A program made the position numbers and the translations under genes. DNA of 6,239 nt from NCBI GenBank assembly GCA_023430725.1, contig JAEYZD010000170.1:1-6239 (forward strand). The letters run 5' to 3'. The stretch comes from Bacteroidota bacterium (lineage in GTDB: Bacteria > Bacteroidota > Bacteroidia > Bacteroidales > VadinHA17). The notes beneath the pieces are model-generated. The model searched no databases. It had not been told where the DNA came from and saw only the letters and a program-made list of their open reading frames with translations. Each line of letters opens with the position of its first letter. The stretch's first letter is position 1. Of this stretch, positions 1-5,466 are shown one piece after another.

Positions 1-965
1 CGCTCTACCAGGAGGTTTTTGGTCATACGGTGCTTGAGCTGGCGCGCCAGAATGACAGGATTGTGGGGATAACGCCCGCCATGCCCTCAGGCTGTTCGCT
101 CAACATCATGATGAAGGAAATGCCTGACAGGGCATTTGATGTGGGCATCTGTGAACAGCATGCAGTCACATTCTCAGCCGGACTGGCGGCAAACGGGATG
201 CTCCCCTTCTGCAATATCTACTCATCGTTCATGCAACGGGCCTATGACCAGGTGGTACACGATGTAGCAATCCAGGGCCTGAAAGTGGTCTTCTGCATGG
301 ACCGCGGAGGCCTGGTAGGTACTGACGGAGCAACACACCATGGCTTTTTTGATATCGCTTTCATGCGGAATATTCCGGGAATGATAACAGCTGCCCCGAT
401 GGACGAGGTTGAGCTTCGGAATATGATGTACACGGCACAGCTTGACAGCGTGAAGGGGCCGTTCAGCATCCGCTATCCGAGGGGGACAGGGGTTATATGC
501 GACTGGCAGCAGCCGTTTGAGGAGATACCTGTTGGCAAGGCGAGACTGATCAGCGAGGGAAACGATATTGCCGTGCTGAGTATCGGCCATGCCGGTAACT
601 TTGTGACAGAGGCATCCGCGGCTTTGCGCGAAAAGGGCATTTCAGTGATGCATTATGACATGCGTTTTGCAAATCCTGTTGATGAAGAGGTACTGCATGC
701 TGTCATGAAGCGTTTCAGGAAGATAATAACTGTCGAGGACGGCATCATCAAGGGAGGTTTTGGCAGCGCTGTCCTGGAGTTTGCAGCTGATCACGGTTAT
801 TCAGTTGATATTAAGCGCATGGGCATACCTGACTATTTCGTTGAGCATGGCACCCAGCAGGAGCTTTGGCATGAGTGCGGGTATGATGCTGCCGGGATTG
901 AGAAGGCCATTGTTCAGATAGTAGGCAGTCTCCGGTCAGCAGTCTCCAGCCGGCAGGAAACATGA
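1..965 (+). CDS. dxs: 1-deoxy-D-xylulose-5-phosphate synthase, C-terminal half (5' end outside window)
   Basis: Dxs condenses pyruvate and glyceraldehyde 3-phosphate, with thiamine diphosphate, into 1-deoxy-D-xylulose 5-phosphate, the first step of the MEP isoprenoid pathway, in the cytosol. The frame is open from the left edge (first full codon at 3, about 320 residues visible, roughly half of the usual 620-640), so the GTG at 30 is not the start. Visible hallmarks are DVGICEQHAVTF, whose Glu (codon 153-155) matches the catalytic Glu370 of E. coli Dxs; FMQRAYDQVVHDVAIQ, whose Arg (237-239) matches Arg398; the VGTDGATHHG block matching Asp427/His431; and SIRYPRGTG matching the Arg478 region. 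The pyrimidine-binding domain is followed by the transketolase C-terminal domain (from about 540), containing VEDGIIKGGFGSAV. The last dozen residues (after AIVQIVG) look non-native and are encoded by a degenerate heptamer repeat (926-951). The family assignment is very secure; the N-terminal cofactor domain lies outside the window. Confidence 0.97.
   Translation, partial: LYQEVFGHTVLELARQNDRIVGITPAMPSGCSLNIMMKEMPDRAFDVGICEQHAVTFSAGLAANGMLPFCNIYSSFMQRAYDQVVHDVAIQGLKVVFCMDRGGLVGTDGATHHGFFDIAFMRNIPGMITAAPMDEVELRNMMYTAQLDSVKGPFSIRYPRGTGVICDWQQPFEEIPVGKARLISEGNDIAVLSIGHAGNFVTEASAALREKGISVMHYDMRFANPVDEEVLHAVMKRFRKIITVEDGIIKGGFGSAVLEFAADHGYSVDIKRMGIPDYFVEHGTQQELWHECGYDAAGIEKAIVQIVGSLRSAVSSRQET
926..951 (-). 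repeat. Degenerate heptanucleotide repeat inside the dxs 3' end
   Basis: Read on the minus strand this stretch is GGCTGGA GACTGCT GACCGGA GACTG, a 7-bp period with the core GACTG. It resembles, in opposite orientation, the GACTGAA/GACTGAG array in front of tRNA-Leu at 1924-1983. On the plus strand it encodes part of the Dxs tail (SLRSAVSSR). The copy is short and diverged, so the relationship is inferred from unit length and core sequence. Confidence 0.5.
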
Positions 966-974
966 TATCAGGAA

Positions 975-989
975 ATGCCCGCAGGGCAT
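975..989 (+). terminator. Small hairpin downstream of dxs, possible weak terminator
   Basis: ATGCCC and GGGCAT form a perfect 6-bp stem around a GCA loop, starting 10 bases after the dxs stop. The following bases are AT-rich (AAATATTTGTATAT) but not a T-tract, so it is at best a weak intrinsic terminator. It may only be an RNA-stabilising hairpin. Confidence 0.3.
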
Positions 990-990
990 A

Positions 991-998
991 AATATTTG
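991..998 (+). promoter_or_regulatory. Possible Bacteroidota -7 box for the DUF1080 gene
   Basis: AATATTTG matches seven of the eight positions of the Bacteroidota -7 consensus TAnnTTTG (first base A instead of T). It lies 57 bp upstream of the chosen ATG at 1056. No clear TTTG element is seen at the -33 distance, so this is a tentative site. Confidence 0.25.
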
Positions 999-1055
999 TA
1001 TATCTAGACGTTAATGCATGTCAAAGGTAGACCATCAAGAATTATAACAGGACGC

Positions 1056-1820
1056 ATGAAAAAACTACTAATCCTTACCGTAATCATTCTCCTGGTCACC
1101 TCCTGTGTCCCGAAGGAGAAGGAGCAGTGGATCCAGCTCTTCAACGGCCAGAACCTTGACGGATGGGTGATCAAGATCAAAGGTTCACCCCTGGGCGAAA
1201 ACTACAGGAACACCTTCCGGGTGGAAGACAGTATTATGAAGGTCTCGTTTTCTGAATATGACACCTTCAGGTACGAATTCGGGCACATCTATTACAAGGA
1301 GCCCTTCTCATCCTATAAGCTGCGGGTGGAATACCGGTTCACCGGCGAACAGGCTCCCGGAGGCCCCTCGTGGGGATACCGCAACAGCGGCATCATGTTC
1401 CACTGCCAGGATCCGGCAACAATCGGGCTGAACCAGGACTGGCCGGTCTCTGTTGAGGTTCAGTTCCTGGGCAGCACTGCTGACCGTGAGACTTCCACGA
1501 TGAATGTCTGCACGCCCCACACCCATATCGTGATTGGTGATGCTCTCATTACTGAGCACTGTACCGCCTCATCCTCAGAATTCTTCTATGATGATGCATG
1601 GGTAACAGCTGAGCTGGTTGTATATGGTGACAGTATAATACATCATATTGTCAATGGTGACACGGTACTGACATATTCCAAACCCCAGGTTGGTGGTGAT
1701 CTTCCGGAGGGTTTCACTTTGCCGCAGGGAACACCATTGAAGGAGGGTTATATTGCCCTGCAGTCAGAATCGCACCCAGTGGAGTTCAGGAAGGTGGAGA
1801 TTTTGAAAATCGGGCAATAG
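1056..1820 (+). CDS. DUF1080 (3-keto-disaccharide hydrolase family) lipoprotein
   Basis: This 254-residue protein belongs to the DUF1080 family (Pfam PF06439), a concanavalin A-like beta-sandwich abundant in Bacteroidota; characterised members act on 3-keto-glycosides, while most are unassigned. It starts MKKLLILTVIILLVTSC, a lipoprotein signal with the lipobox ending at Cys17. The KEKE stretch just after the Cys resembles the charged signals that send Bacteroidota lipoproteins to the cell surface (inference). The domain shows WIQLFNGQNLDGW (about residues 25-37) at its N-end, NSGIMFHCQD (110-119) and VSVEVQFLG (131-139) in the core, and GYIALQSES...VEFRKVEIL (231-250) closing it, so it is full length. 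The start at 1056 is preferred over an in-frame ATG at 1014 because it places the signal peptide at the N-terminus and has AGGA 3 bases upstream. It is 90 bp from dxs and probably separately transcribed. Its natural substrate cannot be read from sequence. Confidence 0.9.
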   Translation: MKKLLILTVIILLVTSCVPKEKEQWIQLFNGQNLDGWVIKIKGSPLGENYRNTFRVEDSIMKVSFSEYDTFRYEFGHIYYKEPFSSYKLRVEYRFTGEQAPGGPSWGYRNSGIMFHCQDPATIGLNQDWPVSVEVQFLGSTADRETSTMNVCTPHTHIVIGDALITEHCTASSSEFFYDDAWVTAELVVYGDSIIHHIVNGDTVLTYSKPQVGGDLPEGFTLPQGTPLKEGYIALQSESHPVEFRKVEILKIGQ

Positions 1821-1828
1821 AGGGCCGA

Positions 1829-1844
1829 TCCGCCAGTTGGCGGA
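1829..1844. repeat. Perfect palindrome TCCGCCAGTTGGCGGA
   Basis: TCCGCC and GGCGGA form a 6-bp stem around AGTT, 8 bases after the DUF1080 stop. The bases after it on the plus strand are GAAAAAG, not a T-tract, so it does not read as a standard plus-strand terminator. Compact GC-rich palindromes of this kind are often dispersed intergenic repeats. Only one copy is present in this window, so repeat status is an inference. Confidence 0.45.
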
Positions 1845-1884
1845 GAAAAAGCCAGGTTGCAGGCAGGGCAATATACAATAGTGG

Positions 1885-1911
1885 TATTTTCGAAGATTTA
1901 TCCTATTTTCG
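1885..1911 (+). promoter_or_regulatory. Two TATTTTCG boxes, possible promoter region for tRNA-Leu
   Basis: The 8-mer TATTTTCG occurs at 1885-1892 and again at 1904-1911, with starts 19 bp apart. Each matches TAnnTTTG at all but the seventh position. They are the best promoter-like sequence ahead of the tRNA; the heptamer array then lies between them and the tRNA, so a start here would transcribe the array as leader. No convincing -33 TTTG is visible. Confidence 0.25.
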
Positions 1912-1923
1912 CATCCTGCTAAT

Positions 1924-1983
1924 GACTGCCGGCTGAAGACTGAGGACTGAAGACTGAAGACTGAAGACTGAGGACAGAGTACT
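1924..1983 (+). repeat. Tandem heptanucleotide repeat (GACTGAA/GACTGAG) abutting tRNA-Leu
   Basis: Eight consecutive 7-bp units can be read: GACTGCC, GGCTGAA, GACTGAG, GACTGAA three times, GACTGAG and GACAGAG, followed by a partial TACTG that runs into the first base of the tRNA. The middle five units (1938-1972) differ only in A/G at the last base; the ends are more diverged. The unit size and variation look like a replication-slippage microsatellite or a dispersed short tandem repeat family. The antisense reading gives the low-complexity peptide pattern SLQSSVFS, which makes spurious ORFs. Confidence 0.9.
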
Positions 1984-2067
1984 GCCCGGATGGCGGAATT
2001 GGTAGACGCGCTGGTCTCAAACACCAGTGGCAGCGATGCTGTGCCGGTTCGATCCCGGCTCCGGGTA
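1984..2067 (+). tRNA. tRNA-Leu (anticodon CAA)
   Basis: A class II cloverleaf can be folded by eye. The acceptor arm GCCCGGA (1984-1990) pairs with TCCGGGT (2060-2066), with a terminal G-U. The D stem is GCG/CGC (1993-1995 and 2007-2009) with the loop containing TTGGTAGA. The anticodon stem CTGGT/ACCAG encloses CTCAAAC, with anticodon CAA at 2018-2020, reading UUG. The long variable arm is GCAGC-GAT-GCTGT (2030-2042), and the T arm is GCCGG-TTCGATC-CCGGC (2043-2059). The discriminator is A2067, as expected for tRNA-Leu. CCA is not encoded (CCC follows), so it must be added after transcription. The 5' end directly touches a tandem repeat. Confidence 0.97.
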
Positions 2068-2071
2068 CCCG

Positions 2072-2109
2072 AAAGCTCCCCTGTAATTCACCGGGGAGCT
2101 TTTCTTTTT
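2072..2109 (+). terminator. Intrinsic terminator after tRNA-Leu
   Basis: AAAGCTCCCC (2072-2081) pairs perfectly with GGGGAGCTTT (2093-2102) around an 11-base loop. The stem is followed by TCTTTTT. It begins 4 bases after the tRNA and would end the tRNA transcript before the next gene. Confidence 0.9.
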
Positions 2110-2112
2110 GCC

Positions 2113-2120
2113 TATATTTG
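2113..2120 (+). promoter_or_regulatory. Bacteroidota -7 promoter box for the DUF5009 gene
   Basis: TATATTTG is an exact match to the Bacteroidota sigma -7 consensus TAnnTTTG. It sits just after the terminator T-tract and 21 bp before the ATG at 2142, predicting a leader of roughly 15 bases. No good -33 TTTG is seen at the expected distance, which would fall inside the terminator hairpin. The gene has no Shine-Dalgarno sequence but an A-rich leader (GTAAAATC), common in this phylum. Confidence 0.45.
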
Positions 2121-2141
2121 AGATAGCGTAAAATCATTGGC

Positions 2142-3329
2142 ATGAAACCCGGAACACGGCTTGAATCAATAGACATCATGCGAGGTCTGACACTCCTGCT
2201 AATGCTATTTGTCAATGACCTTAACATGAGAGTGGCGCCAGCATGGCTTGGCCATATGAAGGCCGACTTCGACGGCATGGGCCTCGCCGACTGGGTTTTC
2301 CCGGGATTCCTCTTTATTGTCGGGATGGCAATACCCTTTGCCATATCAGGCAGAATCAAAAAAGGAGAATCGATTCCCGGAGTTCTGCTGCATATTTTTA
2401 TACGGACAATAAGCCTGTTGATAATCGGTGTGCTGATGCTCAATTCCGGAAGGGTCAATCCGGAGACAACCGGTATCTCCGGGAATCTGTGGGCACTGCT
2501 GATGTATGTCTCGGTGTTCCTTGTATGGAATGATTACCCCGGGGGAAGATATAAGACACTCTTTCTGGGCATGAGAACTGCCGGCGCGACAGCGCTGCTG
2601 ATACTGGCAATAATCTTCAGGTCAGGCACGGCTGATGACCCTGGCTGGATGATAACCGGCTGGTGGGGAATACTCGGGCTGATAGGATGGGGCTATCTCG
2701 TCGCATCACTGACATACCTCGCCACCCGTGATTCAATAGCCGGGGCGGCAATAGCAGCAGTTTTCTTTCTGGCTGTGAATATTATGGATGCATCAGGACT
2801 GCTCGGGTTTCTCGATCCGGCCAGGCCGGTGCTTGGAATAATCATCCAGGGAAATGTTCCGCTTATTGTACTGACGGGAATGCTCGCAGGCATTCTGATC
2901 AGGAAAATGAAGGAGACAGGTCATGCGCGTATTCTTATGATATTTGTAACGATGGGATTTCTGTCCCTCGCCGCAGGATTCATCCTGAGAAACTGGTTCA
3001 TTATCTCAAAGATCATGGCTACCCCGAGCTGGGGCATGATCTGCAGCGGAATCAGCTTCCTGGTGTTTGCCGTGATTTACTGGCTCGCCGATGCAAAGGG
3101 TCTGACCGGGTGGGCCGCATTTGTCCGACCTGCCGGTAAGCATTCACTGACAACATACCTGGCACCGGATATCCTTTACCACGCAATATGGATGTCATCT
3201 GTCCCGATACTGATCTATAAGCAGTCTTCAGAGCCACTCGTCGTAATCATTGGCTCAATCATATGGGCGCTGCTGATGGCAGGCCTGACGGCCCTGCTGG
3301 CCAGGGTGAACATCAGGCTTAAACTGTAA
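2142..3329 (+). CDS. DUF5009 / HGSNAT-like (NagX-type) multi-pass membrane acyltransferase
   Basis: This 395-residue integral membrane protein has about 11-12 hydrophobic segments, for example near residues 12-25, 49-68, 80-99, 115-129, 140-159, 170-194, 200-220, 229-253, 263-282, 297-316 and 364-387. The N-terminal block RLESIDIMRGLTLLLMLFVND followed by LADWVFPGFLFIVGMAIPF is the signature of the family of heparan-alpha-glucosaminide N-acetyltransferase (COG4299, DUF5009). The human enzyme carries acetyl groups from cytosolic acetyl-CoA across the membrane to glucosamine ends. His38, ahead of the LADWVFP motif, is placed like the acetyl-accepting His of the human protein. KIMATPSWGMICSGISF (290-306) and GKHSLTTYLAPDILY (332-346) are also family-typical. 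Bacterial relatives are thought to modify amino sugars of glycans or cell wall; the real substrate is unknown. It is convergent with the next gene, 29 bp away. Confidence 0.85.
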   Translation: MKPGTRLESIDIMRGLTLLLMLFVNDLNMRVAPAWLGHMKADFDGMGLADWVFPGFLFIVGMAIPFAISGRIKKGESIPGVLLHIFIRTISLLIIGVLMLNSGRVNPETTGISGNLWALLMYVSVFLVWNDYPGGRYKTLFLGMRTAGATALLILAIIFRSGTADDPGWMITGWWGILGLIGWGYLVASLTYLATRDSIAGAAIAAVFFLAVNIMDASGLLGFLDPARPVLGIIIQGNVPLIVLTGMLAGILIRKMKETGHARILMIFVTMGFLSLAAGFILRNWFIISKIMATPSWGMICSGISFLVFAVIYWLADAKGLTGWAAFVRPAGKHSLTTYLAPDILYHAIWMSSVPILIYKQSSEPLVVIIGSIIWALLMAGLTALLARVNIRLKL

Positions 3330-3344
3330 TAAGCCGCGGTGGGT

Positions 3345-3358
3345 TCCGGTGTGCCGGA
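3345..3358. terminator. Small hairpin between convergent genes
   Basis: TCCGG-TGTG-CCGGA is a 5-bp stem with a 4-base loop in the 29-bp gap between the convergent stop codons at 3329 and 3359. No T-tract follows on either strand, so a role as bidirectional terminator is only suggested by position. Confidence 0.3.
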
Positions 3359-4819
3359 CTATGACCTGACATATTTAAATGACGCCTCACCGTCTATGTA
3401 CCTGACTCTCACCACATAGACACCCGGGGTTACAGGGGAAGGAAGCTGAATAATATTCTTGCCCGGAAGAAGCCTTCCGCAGTCCGCTTCAAAAAGCAGC
3501 GAACCAGAGTCAGTGAGGATATCGACATGTATGTCAGTCTCCACGGGAAGGCCGATGCTCAGATTGAGCTTCCCCGTGACCGGATTCGGAAAAGCGAGGA
3601 GCTTCACGCCATTAGCTTCATAACCCTGAAAAGGATGATCAGCCTTATTTCCGCCGGCAGATCTGAGTGAGAAGTACACAGGTTGCAGCGGCTCCATCGT
3701 AATATCCGAAAACAGATTAAGGCTCCCGGTCAGATAATTGGAAATCCCGTCTGTACACATGCTGATCCCTGCAGCTTTCAGTTCTGCTGGAAGAGGCTCA
3801 GAGTGGTAATGATCAGGTTTCGCCAGGTATGAATCGATGAAAGTGAGTGTCGTGTCTGTAAGCCTTGCCCGGATATCAGCGGCAAGGGTATCTGCCTCTA
3901 TCCATCTGCCTGATATTGAACCATCCCTGTACTCGAGATTCAGGGTCAGAGGTGAAATATTGATTACATATTCGCCGCTCCAGTCAAATGTAACGGCAAA
4001 GCCTTCGAAGCGGTCCCGGAGCAACTCTCCCAGGGCATCATCTTCAACCTTCACGATTGTCTGAGGGACCGTTATTTTGTATCGCTTCCCGGAAACCATG
4101 CCAGCGGCGTTATAACTGTTCTCAGGATCTTTGGTTCTAAGCTCGATGTCAGCCCTCGCATTTCCTGATCTGCCTGATTCACGAAGCCATTCCCCTGACC
4201 CGGCAGTGTCCCTCTTCACACCGTACCCGTTGCGGAGGCACAGGCCGATCATATACTCAGCGGCGCTGTTTCCCTTTTCTGCAGACTTCAGGAACCAGTC
4301 CATCGCCACACCGTAATCCTGCTTGCATCCAAGCCCCTTGTAATGCATGTATCCAAGGCCGTACCAGCATGATGGTTCGCCTCCGTCAGCTCCCTTTTTC
4401 AGCATAAGATATGACTCGGCATAGTTCTGCTCAACACCCATGCCATATTTCCACATCAAACCAAGGTTATAGTATGACCTCAGATAGCCGGCCTCTGCCG
4501 CCCTTCTGAACCATATCACGGCATCCCTGTAACCTGATCCTTCAACCGTTCCACGGGCATGCATGATACCCAGTGCATTCATCGCTTTCAGGTAACCCTC
4601 TTCGGCCAGGGCGGTCATAAGTATGAATGCCTTCTCCGGATTATAAGGCTTTCCGGTCCCGTTTGCATACTGAATTGCATTCAGGTAGAGCCGGTCATGC
4701 ATTTCAGCCCCCTGCTGGGCAGCGGCAGTAACACTAAACATTACCAGGATCATAATACAGACTGACCTTTTGAGACTTGCATAGCGTGATACTGTATTTT
4801 CCCGGGCCGGTTGTTTCAT
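3359..4819 (-). CDS. Secreted SEL1-repeat protein with C-terminal T9SS sorting domain
   Basis: This 486-residue protein has three parts after a signal peptide (hydrophobic IMILVMFSVTAAA, cut near AAA|QQ, about residue 35). Residues 60-203 form four SEL1-like repeats of exactly 36 residues each, with the usual A..W...AA..G...A...LG..Y..G.G pattern, plus a partial fifth to about 227. Residues 236-405 are a probable beta-rich domain that I do not recognise. Residues 406-486 match a type IX secretion C-terminal sorting domain: FPNPVTGKLNLSI, then GKNIIQLPSPVTPGVYVVRVRYIDG and the short FKYVRS end. It should pass the outer membrane through T9SS and may be surface-attached. SEL1 repeats usually bind proteins. 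The frame is open to an ATG at 4975, but the start at 4819 is chosen because it gives a proper signal peptide and lies 7 bp after the stop of the upstream gene, implying one transcript. Confidence 0.85.
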   Translation of the reverse strand: MKQPARENTVSRYASLKRSVCIMILVMFSVTAAAQQGAEMHDRLYLNAIQYANGTGKPYNPEKAFILMTALAEEGYLKAMNALGIMHARGTVEGSGYRDAVIWFRRAAEAGYLRSYYNLGLMWKYGMGVEQNYAESYLMLKKGADGGEPSCWYGLGYMHYKGLGCKQDYGVAMDWFLKSAEKGNSAAEYMIGLCLRNGYGVKRDTAGSGEWLRESGRSGNARADIELRTKDPENSYNAAGMVSGKRYKITVPQTIVKVEDDALGELLRDRFEGFAVTFDWSGEYVINISPLTLNLEYRDGSISGRWIEADTLAADIRARLTDTTLTFIDSYLAKPDHYHSEPLPAELKAAGISMCTDGISNYLTGSLNLFSDITMEPLQPVYFSLRSAGGNKADHPFQGYEANGVKLLAFPNPVTGKLNLSIGLPVETDIHVDILTDSGSLLFEADCGRLLPGKNIIQLPSPVTPGVYVVRVRYIDGEASFKYVRS

Positions 4820-4826
4820 GGCAGAG

Positions 4827-5423
4827 TCAGTGAATGAAATCGGACCTGTAGAAGTTGACAGCAGGTGGCTTTGGCTTTCCATTGTGATAATACCTGTAGA
4901 GACTGGCAGGTGCTTTTTCCGACAGCTCTTCAAGATACTTCGTCTGAAGCTCCGGGTCGTCAGCATAATAATCACGGGCTACCAGGACAGTCTGGAGATA
5001 CATCCGTATCTGGGTATACAGCCTTGCTGAGTCAGCCCTGCTGACATAATTCAGGTTAACCATTTCATTCCATGTTTTCTGTCCGAGGAGCTTAGATACT
5101 GGTATGTTCCTGTAAACTATCAGGTCCTCAAACTGCCCTTCGGAGAGTATCCTCCTCAGTACCGCTCTTTCATAGCCGGCGACATCCTCCGGGGTCGATT
5201 TCCTGGCCATTTTTAAAGCTTGTTTTGCATGCACCCTGACCGAATCCATCTGCCTGTCAGTCAGTTTAAGGTCAATTCGGTAATAACCAGCCAGGTAAAG
5301 GTATGATCCGGGCATATCAGGGTCGGAATTGCGGTCATTCAAAGCTCCGCCTGGCTGTCCCGCGAGCTGACTGCAGAACAATGCAAGCAGCACAGTCATC
5401 AGAAAAGACACACTCCTGCTCAT
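4827..5423 (-). CDS. Secreted or periplasmic protein of unknown function, LTxxQ-like
   Basis: This 198-residue protein starts with a signal peptide (SFLMTVLLALFCSQLAGQ, cleavage near residue 22). There is a Cys at 17, but its context (ALFCSQ) is not a convincing lipobox. The mature part is mostly helical and charged. LKLTDRQMDSVRV (52-64) and RILSEGQFEDLIVYR (91-105) resemble the paired LTxxQ motifs of Spy/CpxP-type periplasmic proteins, which are small chaperone-like stress proteins; this is a tentative resemblance and the protein is longer than typical Spy. The C-terminal half (110-198) is rich in Tyr and not recognised. It lies between the HAD gene (43 bp gap) and the SEL1/T9SS gene (7 bp gap), so it is probably co-transcribed, and joint export suggests a shared envelope role. 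The ATG at 5423 has an A-rich leader (CTGAAAA) and no Shine-Dalgarno. Confidence 0.75.
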   Translation of the reverse strand: MSRSVSFLMTVLLALFCSQLAGQPGGALNDRNSDPDMPGSYLYLAGYYRIDLKLTDRQMDSVRVHAKQALKMARKSTPEDVAGYERAVLRRILSEGQFEDLIVYRNIPVSKLLGQKTWNEMVNLNYVSRADSARLYTQIRMYLQTVLVARDYYADDPELQTKYLEELSEKAPASLYRYYHNGKPKPPAVNFYRSDFIH

Positions 5424-5466
5424 TTTCAGAAAGTTGGATTGACCTGTGAAATTATCTCAATGCAAG

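Noticed and set aside
222..590. Antisense 122-codon frame inside dxs
   Set aside because: It lies fully within strongly conserved dxs codons and has no recognisable protein features.
1014..1055. Upstream in-frame ATG giving the DUF1080 protein 14 additional residues
   Set aside because: The extension is hydrophilic and would bury the lipoprotein signal. The ATG at 1056 yields a standard lipobox signal peptide.
1924..1983. CRISPR array
   Set aside because: Units are 7 bp with no spacers and no cas genes, so it is a simple tandem repeat.
1919..2458. Minus-strand 179-codon open frame antisense to the repeat, the tRNA and the start of the DUF5009 gene
   Set aside because: It is translated from the tRNA complement and the heptamer repeat (SLQSSVFS-type low complexity), and it overlaps a well-supported gene. 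This is a typical spurious ORF.
1014..3329. DUF1080 and DUF5009 genes as parts of one glycan-use locus
   Set aside because: They are separated by a tRNA, a strong terminator and a separate promoter box, and no SusC/SusD or glycoside hydrolase genes are nearby. Their closeness is probably incidental.
4820..4975. Longer N-terminus for the SEL1/T9SS protein starting at 4975
   Set aside because: It would overlap the upstream gene by about 150 bp in another frame and place the signal peptide near residue 70. The ATG at 4819 fits both gene spacing and export.
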